A DNA stretch of 64,000 bases, from the NCBI RefSeq assembly GCF_024347395.1, contig NZ_AP025472.1, positions 620,001 to 684,000 of the forward strand. Direction: 5' to 3'. The first letter of the stretch is position 1, and every line of letters starts with the position of its first letter. The stretch is from Vibrio cortegadensis (GTDB taxonomy: Bacteria > Pseudomonadota > Gammaproteobacteria > Enterobacterales > Vibrionaceae). The position numbers and the translations under genes were made by a program. Shown here in pieces: positions 48,389 through 58,696 of the stretch. The notes beneath the pieces are model-generated. The model ran no database searches. It was not told the DNA's origin and saw nothing but the letters and a program-made list of their open reading frames with translations.

Positions 48389-51300
48389 TTGTTTTCTGTT
48401 TATCATTCCAACAAAGTAGATAGCCTAAAAATCCTGTTAGTCCATTTAGCGAAAAGTGAACCGCTAGATAACCCATTTGAACAAGAGCAAATCTTGGTGC
48501 AAAGCCCGGGAATGTCGCAGTGGTTGAAAATGGAACTCGCCAAGGAGTTTGGTGTGGCGGCGAATATCAACTTTCCTCTTCCTGCTACTTTTATTTGGGA
48601 TATGTTCACCCAAGTGCTTCCTGATGTACCAAAGCGAAGTGCTTTTAACAAAGAAGCCATGACATGGAAAATCATGCATATCCTTCCTTCAATGTTGGAC
48701 GAAGAGGCTTTTGCTCCCTTAAAGCAGTATCTAGAGCAAGATGACGACAAATCTAAGCTTTATCAATTATCTGAAAAGATCGCCGATATTTTCGATGGCT
48801 ATTTAGTTTATCGACCGGAATGGATCGCCAGTTGGGAAAATGGCCTCGTAGTCGATGAACTCGAAGGCACTCATCCTTGGCAGCCGATGTTGTGGAAAGC
48901 GTTATACGATTACACCCTTGAGCAAGGCCAATCCAAATATCACCGTGGTAATTTGTACCAAGATTTTATTGATGCGTTGGCTCGCTCTAAAGATAACCTC
49001 AGTCATCTGCCGAAGCGCCTTTTTGTGTTTGGTATTTCATCTTTGCCTCCACGCTATATGGATGCGTTGAAAGCGCTGGGCGAACATATTGATGTTCATC
49101 TCATGTTTACCAACCCTTGTCAGCATTATTGGGGCGATATTCGAGACCGAAAAACATTAGCTCGAATTGAATCGAGAAGTTGGAATCGTCTCTCACTGCA
49201 AGATGATCTTTTAGAACGCCAATCCACCTCGTCATTATTAAAAGGTTCCATTGAAGATAACCTTGAAGATGATCTGCATACCAATAGCGCCGTCGGAAAT
49301 GAGTTACTGGCATCGATGGGAAAACTTGGTCGTGACAACCTTTATCTGCTTTCTCAGCTTGAGTGTGATGAGAATGATTTTTTCATGTGTGTCGAACGCG
49401 ATAATTTACTGCACCAACTGCAAGCGGACATCCTCAATTTAGAACAGCATCAAAACGATGAAATTTTAGATTCAAGCTTCCATAAGCAGCAAGTAGATAT
49501 CAATGATACCTCGCTGACGGTTCATGCATGCCACAGTCCAATGCGAGAGGTTGAGGTATTACACGATCAGTTGTTGGCGATGTTTGATGCTGATACCAAC
49601 TTAAAACCGCGCGATATTATTGTGATGGTGGCGGATATCAACGCGTATAGCCCCGCGATTCAAGCGGTATTTGGTAATGCTCCTGGTGAACGTTATATAT
49701 CTTATTCGATTTCAGACAGAAGTGCTGATCAAGAGAGCCCGATCCTTTCAGCATTCATGCAGTTGGTGAATTTACCCAATACTCGCTGTTTGGCTTCAGA
49801 GCTGCTGGAGCTGTTAGAAACGCCTGCGATGATGCTGAAGTTTGGCCTTAATGAACAGCAGTTTGAGCAAGCCAAGCAGTGGGTTGAAGAGTCAGGGGTT
49901 CGTTGGGGGGCAGATGCCAATACTGCCACAGAATTTGAACTTCCAGCGACAGAGCAAAATACTTGGTTGTTTGGTATTCAACGGATGCTATTGGGTTATG
50001 CGATGCCAGAATCTGCTGGGTTATTTTCCGCACCTAATAGCAACATTTCAGCCTATAACGAAGTGCAAGGTATGGGCGCTGAACTGGCGGGGAAATTAGC
50101 TCATTTCATCGAACTTATTACTCACTACCGCCAAGCGTTGAATCACACTCAGTCGATTGATGAGTGGCGAGAGATCTTGAACGGTTTACTGAACGATTTT
50201 TTTCAGGTTGAGCTAGAAGGCGAAGTGGTATTGAAGTCTATTCGAGACTCTTTAATTCAACTAAAAGAGCAGCTTAGTGATGCTGGATACGAGGCTGATA
50301 TCGCCCCGAGTATCTTAAGTCAGTATTTGCAAAATAGGCTATCAGGAACGCGAGTGAGTCAGCGTTTCTTAGCTGGCCAAGTTAACTTTTGTACCTTGAT
50401 GCCAATGCGTTCTATCCCATTTAAAGTCGTCTGTTTGTTGGGCATGAATGACGGCGTATATCCGCGCTCAATGCCACCAGAAGGTTTTGATCTAATGAAT
50501 GGGCCAGCCAAAGCGAGAGCAGGGGATCGTTCACGCCGAGATGATGACCGTTACCTTTTCCTTGAAGCCATGTTGTCAGCGCAGCAAGGTTTATATGTCA
50601 GCTATGTTGGCCGTTCGATTCAAGATAATACAGAGCGCGTGCCTTCGGTGCTGGTGTCTGAATTGCTTGAGTATTGTCAGCAGAATTATTGTTTACAAGG
50701 TAGCGAAAGTTTAGCCAGTGATGAATCAGGTCAGCAGCTGCTTAATGCATTGGTTGAGCATCACGCGATGGTGCCATTTAGCCCGAATGCCTTCATGTCG
50801 GCAGACGTGCAAGCATCCTCAGCGGTTGAGCATTCATCTTCTATTCGTTCGCAACAGAGCAGTTACGCCAAAGAGTGGTTACCTGCGGTTAATCGCCTTG
50901 GTCAATCAAGTGATGACTTCAAGCGCAAGCTCGGGGACTACTTATTGGATGTGGTTTATCCCCTTGAGTTGGATTTGGTTGAGTTGCAAAAATTCTGGCG
51001 TTTACCTGTTCAGTATTTTTTCAACCGCCGATTAAAAGTGGTGTTTGAAGCGCCTTTACCCGTAATGGAAGATGATGAACCCTTTGTTTTAAATGGATTA
51101 GACAGCTTTAAACTTCGTGACCAGTTGTTGGATGTGTTATTGACGGCGAAACTGCACACTCATCAAGATCCGAAAGCTGCACTGAACGGTTTTATTGAAC
51201 AACAAAGAGCACAAGGGAAGCTTCCTGTTGGTGCGTTTGGGGATATTGAGTTTGAAACCAATCGTGTTCAGGCCGAACAGTTAGTCGAAGAGTTAGCCTT

Positions 51301-51922
51301 TATTTGCGGTAAACCTATTGATGATATTGAAATTGATCTCACCCTCAATGCTCTTGCGAATAAAGAGACCGGTGAAGAGAATGCGGTTCATCTAACGGGT
51401 TGGTTGACCAAGCATTACCAATCAGGATTAGTGCGATATCGAAGTGGAAAAATTCGTCCTCAAGATTATCTCTCCGCGTGGATTGATCACCTGAGTTGCG
51501 CGGCAATGGGGCACTCGAAAACAACGCACCTCATTGGCTATGATCGCAAAGAAGGCGTAGTGCATATGATGTATCCTCCGATGAAAGATCGTAGTGAGGC
51601 TCTCGATATTTTAAATGAGTTGGTGCGCCTGTTTTATCAAGGTATGACCGAACCTTTGCCTTATTTCCCTAAAACGGCTTTGGCTGGCGTTGAAGCTGGG
51701 TTCAGCCGAGGAAACTGGGTGGATGATGAAGAAAAATCACTGAAAAAGATGGCCGATACGTTTAATGATGGCTACGCCTTTACTGGTGAAGGGCGAGATA
51801 GCTACATTGCGAGAATTTGGCCAAAATGGGATGACGAACTCGCGTTGCAAGCTCGTTTGTACTCAAGTTTAGTGATGCAAGGGCCAAGGCTTTGGGCGAA
51901 AAACGCCAGCGATATTGAGTAA
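48389..51922 (+). CDS. recC: Exonuclease V (RecBCD), RecC subunit
   Basis: RecC is the Chi-recognising, non-catalytic helicase-like subunit of RecBCD. The 1177-residue product is slightly longer than the E. coli protein (1122). It begins MFSVYHSNKVDSL, then ILVQSPGMSQWLKMELAKEFG and NINFPLPATFIWDMF, matching RecC closely from residue 1. The start codon is a TTG at 48389 with only a weak ribosome binding site, so low translation is likely. recB begins 378 nt downstream; the ptrA gene present in E. coli between them is missing. Confidence 0.95.
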   Translation: MFSVYHSNKVDSLKILLVHLAKSEPLDNPFEQEQILVQSPGMSQWLKMELAKEFGVAANINFPLPATFIWDMFTQVLPDVPKRSAFNKEAMTWKIMHILPSMLDEEAFAPLKQYLEQDDDKSKLYQLSEKIADIFDGYLVYRPEWIASWENGLVVDELEGTHPWQPMLWKALYDYTLEQGQSKYHRGNLYQDFIDALARSKDNLSHLPKRLFVFGISSLPPRYMDALKALGEHIDVHLMFTNPCQHYWGDIRDRKTLARIESRSWNRLSLQDDLLERQSTSSLLKGSIEDNLEDDLHTNSAVGNELLASMGKLGRDNLYLLSQLECDENDFFMCVERDNLLHQLQADILNLEQHQNDEILDSSFHKQQVDINDTSLTVHACHSPMREVEVLHDQLLAMFDADTNLKPRDIIVMVADINAYSPAIQAVFGNAPGERYISYSISDRSADQESPILSAFMQLVNLPNTRCLASELLELLETPAMMLKFGLNEQQFEQAKQWVEESGVRWGADANTATEFELPATEQNTWLFGIQRMLLGYAMPESAGLFSAPNSNISAYNEVQGMGAELAGKLAHFIELITHYRQALNHTQSIDEWREILNGLLNDFFQVELEGEVVLKSIRDSLIQLKEQLSDAGYEADIAPSILSQYLQNRLSGTRVSQRFLAGQVNFCTLMPMRSIPFKVVCLLGMNDGVYPRSMPPEGFDLMNGPAKARAGDRSRRDDDRYLFLEAMLSAQQGLYVSYVGRSIQDNTERVPSVLVSELLEYCQQNYCLQGSESLASDESGQQLLNALVEHHAMVPFSPNAFMSADVQASSAVEHSSSIRSQQSSYAKEWLPAVNRLGQSSDDFKRKLGDYLLDVVYPLELDLVELQKFWRLPVQYFFNRRLKVVFEAPLPVMEDDEPFVLNGLDSFKLRDQLLDVLLTAKLHTHQDPKAALNGFIEQQRAQGKLPVGAFGDIEFETNRVQAEQLVEELAFICGKPIDDIEIDLTLNALANKETGEENAVHLTGWLTKHYQSGLVRYRSGKIRPQDYLSAWIDHLSCAAMGHSKTTHLIGYDRKEGVVHMMYPPMKDRSEALDILNELVRLFYQGMTEPLPYFPKTALAGVEAGFSRGNWVDDEEKSLKKMADTFNDGYAFTGEGRDSYIARIWPKWDDELALQARLYSSLVMQGPRLWAKNASDIE

Positions 51923-52300
51923 AGTCAGGACGCATGCTTAATTTACGGATGGACATCGTAAAATAGAGTGGCCGCCAGTCAATCATTATAGTGTAGGGCG
52001 TCTTCTGTGCGGCCACATGGTCAGAGGGACCATTGTTTGTTATTCGAGTTGCTTTCATTAGCAGAGTGATGACGAATCAAGACTCTTCTAACGGGTAATG
52101 CGACAAATTAGGTGCGGATACTAACTATGCTATTGCGTAGATACCGTGAGTGAGATCCCACGGCTATTTATTCAGTAGTAGAAATTTAAAACAATATGAA
52201 CTTCTAAGGGATGACTCACAGTGAATTCATGTTGGGTGTTGATGAATTTGATTTTCAGTATCAAATATATTGTTAAAAACAGATCGAAAAGGCAGTTGAA
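51923..52300 (+). other. Non-coding spacer between recC and recB
   Basis: I see no gene in these 378 nt. They contain an 8-bp inverted repeat GTGGCCGC/GCGGCCAC (51968-51975 with 52009-52016), an adjacent small hairpin ATGGTC/GACCAT (52017-52033) and a weak dyad CCGTG/CACGG (52144-52163). The place is that of ptrA in E. coli. A promoter for recBD should lie in the AT-rich last 100 nt, but none stands out. Confidence 0.55.
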
Positions 52301-55300
52301 ATGACAACAGTAGTCGCCAATAACCTAGATACAATGACTTTTCCCTTACACGGTGCAAGATTGATTGAAGCTTCTGCGGGTACAGGAAAAACCTTTACAA
52401 TTGCAGGGTTATACCTTCGTTTGCTGCTTGGACATGGTGAATTAGTCGATGGGGAAGAGACATGTCACTCTGAGCGACTGACGGTTGATCAAATTCTCGT
52501 GGTGACCTTTACAGAGGCGGCGACCGCTGAACTTCGTGATCGTATCAGAGCGAGAATTCACGATGCTCGTATTGCCTTTTCACGCAGTCAAAGTGATGAT
52601 CCGGTAATCAAACCGTTATTGGCTGCGATAAGCGATCACCCTAAAGCGGCAAAGATACTGCTCCAAGCTGAAAGGCAGATGGATGAAGCGGCCGTGTTTA
52701 CTATTCACGGCTTTTGCCAACGAATGCTGACTCAAAACGCATTTGAATCGGGCAGTCGATTTAACAATGAATTTGTGACTGATGAAAGCCAACTGAAAGC
52801 ACAAGTCGTTGCCGATTATTGGCGTCGTCAGTTCTATCCATTATCTCTGAATCTTGCCAGCGAAGTGCGCAATATTTGGGGCTCACCATCGGCACTGCTT
52901 GGTGATGTGAGTAACTACTTAACGGGCGTACCATTAGAGTTGTCGGTTAGCGCGATGTCGGGAGACCTTGCGGATTTACATCAACAAAATCTAGAAGAAA
53001 TTGATCAACTTAAAGCCTTGTGGCGAGAGTCAGAAGGGGATTTTCTTGCTCTAATTTCTGGCTCAGATATTAATAAACGTAGCTATACAAAAAAATCACT
53101 CCCAACTTGGTTAGAAGCCATTTCGGTATGGGCGAACAGTGAAACGAATGACTATTCCATTCCAGATAAGCTTGAGAAATTTGCCCAAAATACGTTAATC
53201 GAGAAAACCCCTAAAGGTAATGCCCCTGAACATGCGGTATTTGCTGCTATTGAACACTTTTTGGCGAACCCTGCTGATTTGAAAGCGCCTCTATTAGCTC
53301 ATGCGATTTTGCACTGTCGAGATATGTTGGCAGCGGCTAAGCAGAAGCAGCAACTGCTCTCATTTGATGATTTATTGACTCAGTTGTCAGCCGCGATTGA
53401 TAGCGACGAGCAACAGTTGCTGGTGGAGCGTATCCGCAGCTTATATCCCGTTGCGATGATCGATGAATTCCAAGATACCGACCCTCTGCAATACAGTATT
53501 TTTAGCCGCATCTACCTAGATACCCCTGAATGTGGTCTGTTTATGATCGGCGATCCTAAGCAAGCGATATACGGTTTCCGTGGTGCTGATATCTTTACCT
53601 ATATCAAAGCGAGAAATCAGGTAAAGCAGCATTACACGCTGGGTACAAACTGGCGATCCAGTGCAGATATGGTCAGTGCTGTTAATCAGGTATTTCAAGC
53701 CTCTGGCAGCCCGTTTATGTACGATCAAGATATTCCGTTCTTACCTGTGAATGCAAGTCCCGGTGCCGATCAAAGAGCGTGGTATTTAAACGGCGAAAAG
53801 CAGCAGGCGATGAGTTACTGGATCCAAGAAGCTGAAGACAAGCCCTTGCCAAAAGGTGAATACCACCAAGCGATGAGTGAAGCGACGGCAAGCCAGATCC
53901 AAACGATTCTGACCGCAGCGCAGCATGAACAAGCATACCTTGTGACGTCGAAAGGTCAAAAACCAGTACAAGCTGGCAATATTGCGGTGCTTGTAAGAAC
54001 GGGAACGGAAGGGCGCTTGATCCGAGATGCCTTAGCCAAACAAGGCATTGCGAGTGTTTACCTTTCTAACCGTGATAGCGTTTTTGTCAGTGGTATCGCG
54101 CAAGATGTACAGCGTTTACTGCAAGCGGTACTCACCCCCGAAAATGACAGAGCACTACGAGCGAGTTTAGCGTCTGAGCTCTTTGCTTTAGATGCCGCTA
54201 AGTTAGACGAACTCAATAACGATGAAGTCGTGTGGGAAAATGCGATTAATGAATTCCGAGAATACCGTCAGCTATGGATTCAACGTGGCGTTCTGCCTAT
54301 GCTCCGTAGTGTTATGAGTAAGCGTCATATCGCTGAGCGCCTACTAGAAGAAGAAAATGGTGAGCGAACTCTGACCGACTTAATGCATATGGGGGAGCTA
54401 TTGCAACAAGCTAGCCAAGAGATGGATAGTGATTATGGTTTGCTTCGCTGGCTTGCCGAGTCTGTATCTGATGCGGTTAATGGGTTGAGCAGTGGCAGTG
54501 ATGATGACATTCAGCGTTTAGAATCCGAACGTAATTTAGTGCAAATCGTGACGATCCATAAATCAAAAGGACTGGAGTATGATTTAGTCTTTTTACCTTT
54601 CGTGAGTAGCTATCGAGAAGCAAGCGAAGGTAAATATTATGATCAGCAAGCAGATAAAACGATTTTAGATATAACAGGTAATAAAGCGGCTCTGGCTCAA
54701 GCAGACAAAGAGCGTTTAGCTGAAGATCTACGCTTGATCTACGTTGCGTTAACTCGTGCCGTTTATGCCTGTTTTATTGGAATGGCACCCTTGAGAAAAG
54801 GTCGCTCGACGAAAGAGCCTACCGGTGTCCATTTGAGTGCCATGGGCTACTTGATTCAAAATGGTGAAGAGCTTGGCATTTCAGATCTAACAAAGAGAGT
54901 TGAAACCCTAACTCATGCAAATTCAGCCATTGGCTTAAAAGCTTTGCCACAAGCTCATGATTCACTTTATGTGACGCAAGAAGTTGATGCCGTAGATCTC
55001 ATCGCTAGTGAACTTAATAACCCTATTGATCGAGGGTGGAGAATCACCAGTTATTCTGGTTTGGTTAAGCAAGGCAGTCATGCATCTCATGGCTCTTTTG
55101 GTGATACTCAAGACGTTAATTTACATGATACCGCGCTTGAGTCTGCGGGGTTTGATATTGACTCGGCCGATGAACAGGATGAGTTGGAAGTGCTTGAACC
55201 ACAGCGTTCAATCTTCACTTTTCCGCGAGGTGCGAGGCCCGGTACTTTTCTGCATACCTTATTTGAAGAGGTTGAATTTACTCAACCCGCAACGTCAGAT

Positions 55301-55966
55301 GCTAATACACAAGTCATCCTACAGCTCTTAGAAAGTGAGCAGTATGAGTTGGAGTGGCTTCCTGTGTTGCAAACGCTGGTGGACACTGTGCTTAACGCTC
55401 CGCTAGACGGCAAGCAGATGAAATTAAATGAAAAAATCCCAGCTCAACGTTTGGTTGAAATGGAGTTCCTATTACCTATTGAAGTGTTAACGTCTTCTGG
55501 ATTGAATCGAGTCATACAGCGTCATGATCCGCTTTCTGCTAAAGCGGGAGATCTGGGTTTTCAAACCGTAAGAGGTATGTTGAAAGGCTTTATTGATTTA
55601 GTGTTTGAACACCAAGGTAAATATTACGTATTGGACTGGAAATCCAACCATCTTGGCGATGATGTTGAGGTGTATCATGGTGAAAACTTGAAAGCGGCAA
55701 TGGCGGATCACCGCTACGATCTTCAGTATCAAATTTATGCCCTTGCTCTACATCGTTTTTTACGCAGTCGCATTGCCGATTATCGCTATGACACACATTT
55801 TGGTGGCGTGTATTACCTGTTTTTGCGAGGCATTGATGGTGATTCAGATAATGGTATTTTTTCAGCGAAGCCAAGTGTCGAGTTGTTGGATGAAATGGAT
55901 AAATTAATTGATGGTCAGGCAATTGAAAGCCGGACTACGAACCAAGGTCAAATGGAATTACTGTAA
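52301..55966 (+). CDS. recB: Exonuclease V (RecBCD), RecB subunit
   Basis: RecB supplies the 3'-5' helicase and the nuclease of RecBCD. The 1221-residue protein carries the SF1A helicase motifs (Walker A EASAGTGKTFT near residue 28, FTEAATAELRDR, IDEFQDTDPLQYSIF, GDPKQAIYGFRGAD, VQIVTIHKSKGLEYD) and the C-terminal nuclease domain with GTFLHTLFEE, KGFIDLVFE and VLDWKSN, which holds the metal-binding Asp and Lys. All expected residues are present. It overlaps recD by one base. Confidence 0.97.
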   Translation: MTTVVANNLDTMTFPLHGARLIEASAGTGKTFTIAGLYLRLLLGHGELVDGEETCHSERLTVDQILVVTFTEAATAELRDRIRARIHDARIAFSRSQSDDPVIKPLLAAISDHPKAAKILLQAERQMDEAAVFTIHGFCQRMLTQNAFESGSRFNNEFVTDESQLKAQVVADYWRRQFYPLSLNLASEVRNIWGSPSALLGDVSNYLTGVPLELSVSAMSGDLADLHQQNLEEIDQLKALWRESEGDFLALISGSDINKRSYTKKSLPTWLEAISVWANSETNDYSIPDKLEKFAQNTLIEKTPKGNAPEHAVFAAIEHFLANPADLKAPLLAHAILHCRDMLAAAKQKQQLLSFDDLLTQLSAAIDSDEQQLLVERIRSLYPVAMIDEFQDTDPLQYSIFSRIYLDTPECGLFMIGDPKQAIYGFRGADIFTYIKARNQVKQHYTLGTNWRSSADMVSAVNQVFQASGSPFMYDQDIPFLPVNASPGADQRAWYLNGEKQQAMSYWIQEAEDKPLPKGEYHQAMSEATASQIQTILTAAQHEQAYLVTSKGQKPVQAGNIAVLVRTGTEGRLIRDALAKQGIASVYLSNRDSVFVSGIAQDVQRLLQAVLTPENDRALRASLASELFALDAAKLDELNNDEVVWENAINEFREYRQLWIQRGVLPMLRSVMSKRHIAERLLEEENGERTLTDLMHMGELLQQASQEMDSDYGLLRWLAESVSDAVNGLSSGSDDDIQRLESERNLVQIVTIHKSKGLEYDLVFLPFVSSYREASEGKYYDQQADKTILDITGNKAALAQADKERLAEDLRLIYVALTRAVYACFIGMAPLRKGRSTKEPTGVHLSAMGYLIQNGEELGISDLTKRVETLTHANSAIGLKALPQAHDSLYVTQEVDAVDLIASELNNPIDRGWRITSYSGLVKQGSHASHGSFGDTQDVNLHDTALESAGFDIDSADEQDELEVLEPQRSIFTFPRGARPGTFLHTLFEEVEFTQPATSDANTQVILQLLESEQYELEWLPVLQTLVDTVLNAPLDGKQMKLNEKIPAQRLVEMEFLLPIEVLTSSGLNRVIQRHDPLSAKAGDLGFQTVRGMLKGFIDLVFEHQGKYYVLDWKSNHLGDDVEVYHGENLKAAMADHRYDLQYQIYALALHRFLRSRIADYRYDTHFGGVYYLFLRGIDGDSDNGIFSAKPSVELLDEMDKLIDGQAIESRTTNQGQMELL

Positions 55967-58164
55967 TGATTGTAGAGACCAACTCTATTGAACCAAGTGA
56001 AAGTCACCTGCCACTCTTCAGTGAGGTTAGTTCGCTGTTGGATGTGCTCAAAGCTTTGAGTGTTAAGGGAACCTTGCGCCAAATCGATTATCAGTTTGCG
56101 CGTTTTATCGCTTCTCAAGTGGAAATCAATGCGGATGAAATAGGCTTTATTGCAGGGATCGTTAGCCATGAGCTAGGTAAAGGGCATATCTGTATTCAGC
56201 TCAATTCTGAGCAAGGGGGTATGAATGATTTTGCCTCAATGCTTGGCTTATATGGCGATACGGCAAGGGCTCTTAACCAAACCCTGCTCAGCGTTAATTG
56301 GAATGCTCTACTAGAACAATCTGCCGTGGTTGGTAAGGAAGGGCAAGCCGTTCCATTAATGTTGGATGATGGACGCTTATACCTGCATCGTTACTGGAAT
56401 TATGAATCTTTTTTGGCAGAAACCTTATCGAAACTGAGTAAGCCTGTCGATTTGAGTGGTGTGCAATTGGGTCAACTGACGAAAACGCTTAGCCATCTTT
56501 TCGCTCGTAGCTATCATTTTTTATATAAGGATCTGGTGAAAGCGAGCAACGACGGTAAGAGCACTCAAGTATTAAGACAGCAATTAGTGTGCGATCACCT
56601 GGATGTCGTTTCGAGTGAAAATTTGGATTGGCCTGCTATAGACCAAATACTCTTATCGGCCCAAAAAACTCAACATCTTAATGAATTAGAACGCCTTGTT
56701 CCCGAAGCGTTTTGTCTCAACTGGCAGAAAGTTGCAGCAGCAGTCGCGTTAACAAGGCGCTTTGCTGTGATCTCTGGTGGCCCCGGTACAGGCAAAACCA
56801 CAACGGTAACGAAACTATTAGCGGCACTGGTTGAGCAAGCTCAGGCTCAGTTGGAAGACGGTGGTTTAATGCCCACCATTAAGTTGGTTGCACCGACGGG
56901 CAAAGCAGCGGCTCGACTTACTGAATCTATCGGTAAAGCGGTGGCTGAACTACCACTCGACCCATTAGTTAAAAAACACATCCCAACAGAATCGAGCACG
57001 TTGCATCGATTACTCGGGGCGATCCCAAATCGTGCGGAGTTTCGTCATCACCGTCATAATCACCTACACGTCGATATCTTGGTGGTCGATGAAGCTTCTA
57101 TGGTCGATTTGCCTATGATGTTCAAATTGCTCGATGCGCTTCCTTCAGATGCTCGTTTGATTCTACTTGGAGATAAAGATCAACTCTCATCGGTGGAAGC
57201 GGGGGCGGTATTAGGTGATATTTGCTCATTTAATGATTATGGTTTTAGCCAAGCTCAAAGCAAATCTCTGGCTCAGTTAACGGGGTATCAAACATTAGCC
57301 AGCAGCAGAGTCGAAAATAGCATTGATGCGCCTATTTGCGACAGCCTATGCATGTTACAGAAAAGCTATCGTTTCGATGCTCGTTCAGGTATTGGTCAAT
57401 TAGCGAAAGCGATTAATACCGGAAAAGCACAGCAAGTAGAATCGGTATTGACCAAAGGATTCAATGATATTCAGCACTACCCCTTATCGGCTGACAACTA
57501 CAATCAAATGATTACCACGTTAGTCGCGAACTATCGTCATTATCTTGATCGAATTAGTCATAATAAGGTGGATGAGGTAACCGATAAGCGAGAGACTCAG
57601 GAACAGAAAGCTCTAGCTGTGTTGGCACTATTTAGCCAATGCCGCCTGTTGTGTGCTATCCGAGAGGGTGATTTTGGTGTTACAGGCTTGAATCAAAGGA
57701 TTGAAACAAGATTAGCGGCAAGGCGATTGATTCAGACCAACGATGAGCTTTGGTATGTGGGTAGACCCGTCATGGTGACACGTAATGATCACGGCCTTGG
57801 GTTATATAACGGTGATATTGGTATTTGTATGCTGGATGACAGTGAATCAGAACCTCGATTAAAAGTGTATTTTGAGCTTCCAGATGGCAGTGTGAAATCG
57901 GTATTACCAAGCCGAGTACCAGAACACGAAACCGCTTATGCGATGACCATCCATAAATCTCAAGGCAGTGAATTTGAACTTACCGTGATGATTCTGCCAC
58001 CGGATTTTAGCCCTATTCTTACACGAGAATTGATCTATACCGGAGTGACGCGAGCAAAAAAAGAGCTCATGCTATTTGCAGATTTATCGGTGTTGAAGCG
58101 TGGAATAAAAATAAAAACAGAGCGAGTGAGTGGTTTAGTTCAGCGGCTGAAAGTCAAAGGCTAG
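55966..58164 (+). CDS. recD: Exonuclease V (RecBCD), RecD subunit
   Basis: RecD is the fast 5'-3' helicase of RecBCD. This 732-residue SF1B helicase (E. coli 608) has Walker A SGGPGTGKTTTVTKLL, VDEASMVDLPM, LGDKDQLSSVEAG, SYRFDARSGIG and the C-terminal AMTIHKSQGSEF. It is longer than the E. coli protein, mainly through linkers and a segment around residues 425-460. Its ATG overlaps the recB stop (TAATG), so the two are translationally coupled. Confidence 0.95.
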   Translation: MIVETNSIEPSESHLPLFSEVSSLLDVLKALSVKGTLRQIDYQFARFIASQVEINADEIGFIAGIVSHELGKGHICIQLNSEQGGMNDFASMLGLYGDTARALNQTLLSVNWNALLEQSAVVGKEGQAVPLMLDDGRLYLHRYWNYESFLAETLSKLSKPVDLSGVQLGQLTKTLSHLFARSYHFLYKDLVKASNDGKSTQVLRQQLVCDHLDVVSSENLDWPAIDQILLSAQKTQHLNELERLVPEAFCLNWQKVAAAVALTRRFAVISGGPGTGKTTTVTKLLAALVEQAQAQLEDGGLMPTIKLVAPTGKAAARLTESIGKAVAELPLDPLVKKHIPTESSTLHRLLGAIPNRAEFRHHRHNHLHVDILVVDEASMVDLPMMFKLLDALPSDARLILLGDKDQLSSVEAGAVLGDICSFNDYGFSQAQSKSLAQLTGYQTLASSRVENSIDAPICDSLCMLQKSYRFDARSGIGQLAKAINTGKAQQVESVLTKGFNDIQHYPLSADNYNQMITTLVANYRHYLDRISHNKVDEVTDKRETQEQKALAVLALFSQCRLLCAIREGDFGVTGLNQRIETRLAARRLIQTNDELWYVGRPVMVTRNDHGLGLYNGDIGICMLDDSESEPRLKVYFELPDGSVKSVLPSRVPEHETAYAMTIHKSQGSEFELTVMILPPDFSPILTRELIYTGVTRAKKELMLFADLSVLKRGIKIKTERVSGLVQRLKVKG

Positions 58165-58696
58165 TGTTTTGGTCGATGATAGGGGAAGGTCAGTCGGTGT
58201 TAATAACCATCCATGGCTATAGATATTAAATTGAAATTGATAATGGACTTATAAATCGACGGTATGAAATACACGAGTGAAGGACACACTCTTAATGTTG
58301 TATTGCTTTTGATAGTTCATTATCAAAGATTTAAGGTTGTCATTGGTAGGGAATACACAATGAACGTCTAAGTCTTCAAGAAAGTGGTTTTCGGCCATAT
58401 CCCAAAAACTTTGGATAGAATTACAAATAATAGTTCTCATAGGTGTCAGCTCTTTTTATGTCGACGTTGTGGTGATTTTTATTAGATATATCACCGTACT
58501 ATGAGCAATCCATGCAGAACCCAAGTTAATGGGTGGGCTAATCCAACCAAAAATGTGAAGTATGTCTCACAAAATTTGAGTGAATTCTATACAACTTTTA
58601 CTATGAATGATAGTGCGTAATGAATAAAAGCATGAAAAATCATGCTTTATCATTAATGTTCACTTTTTGATGGTTTTTATTTTTTATTTAATATTT
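58165..58696. other. Spacer between recD and argA with one small possible gene
   Basis: This 532-nt, AT-rich stretch contains one small minus-strand frame (58249-58440) and a hairpin AAAGCATGA/TCATGCTTT (58627-58648, AAAA loop). Nothing else is recognisable. Confidence 0.55.
58249..58440 (-). CDS. Possible small protein of unknown function
   Basis: A 63-residue frame beginning MRTIICNSIQSFWDMAENHF, with mixed composition, two cysteines and no membrane segment or motif I know. The residue mix (LEDLDVHCVFPTNDNLKSL) looks protein-like and the spacer is otherwise empty, which supports a real gene. The upstream ribosome binding site is poor, and length alone could arise by chance. It lies between recD and argA, antisense to recD and in the same direction as argA. 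Confidence 0.4.
   Translation of the reverse strand: MRTIICNSIQSFWDMAENHFLEDLDVHCVFPTNDNLKSLIMNYQKQYNIKSVSFTRVFHTVDL

Noticed and set aside
51780..52058. 92-codon minus-strand frame overlapping the recC 3' end
   Set aside because: Most of it is antisense to recC, and composition is unconvincing. The part in the spacer covers the inverted repeat instead.
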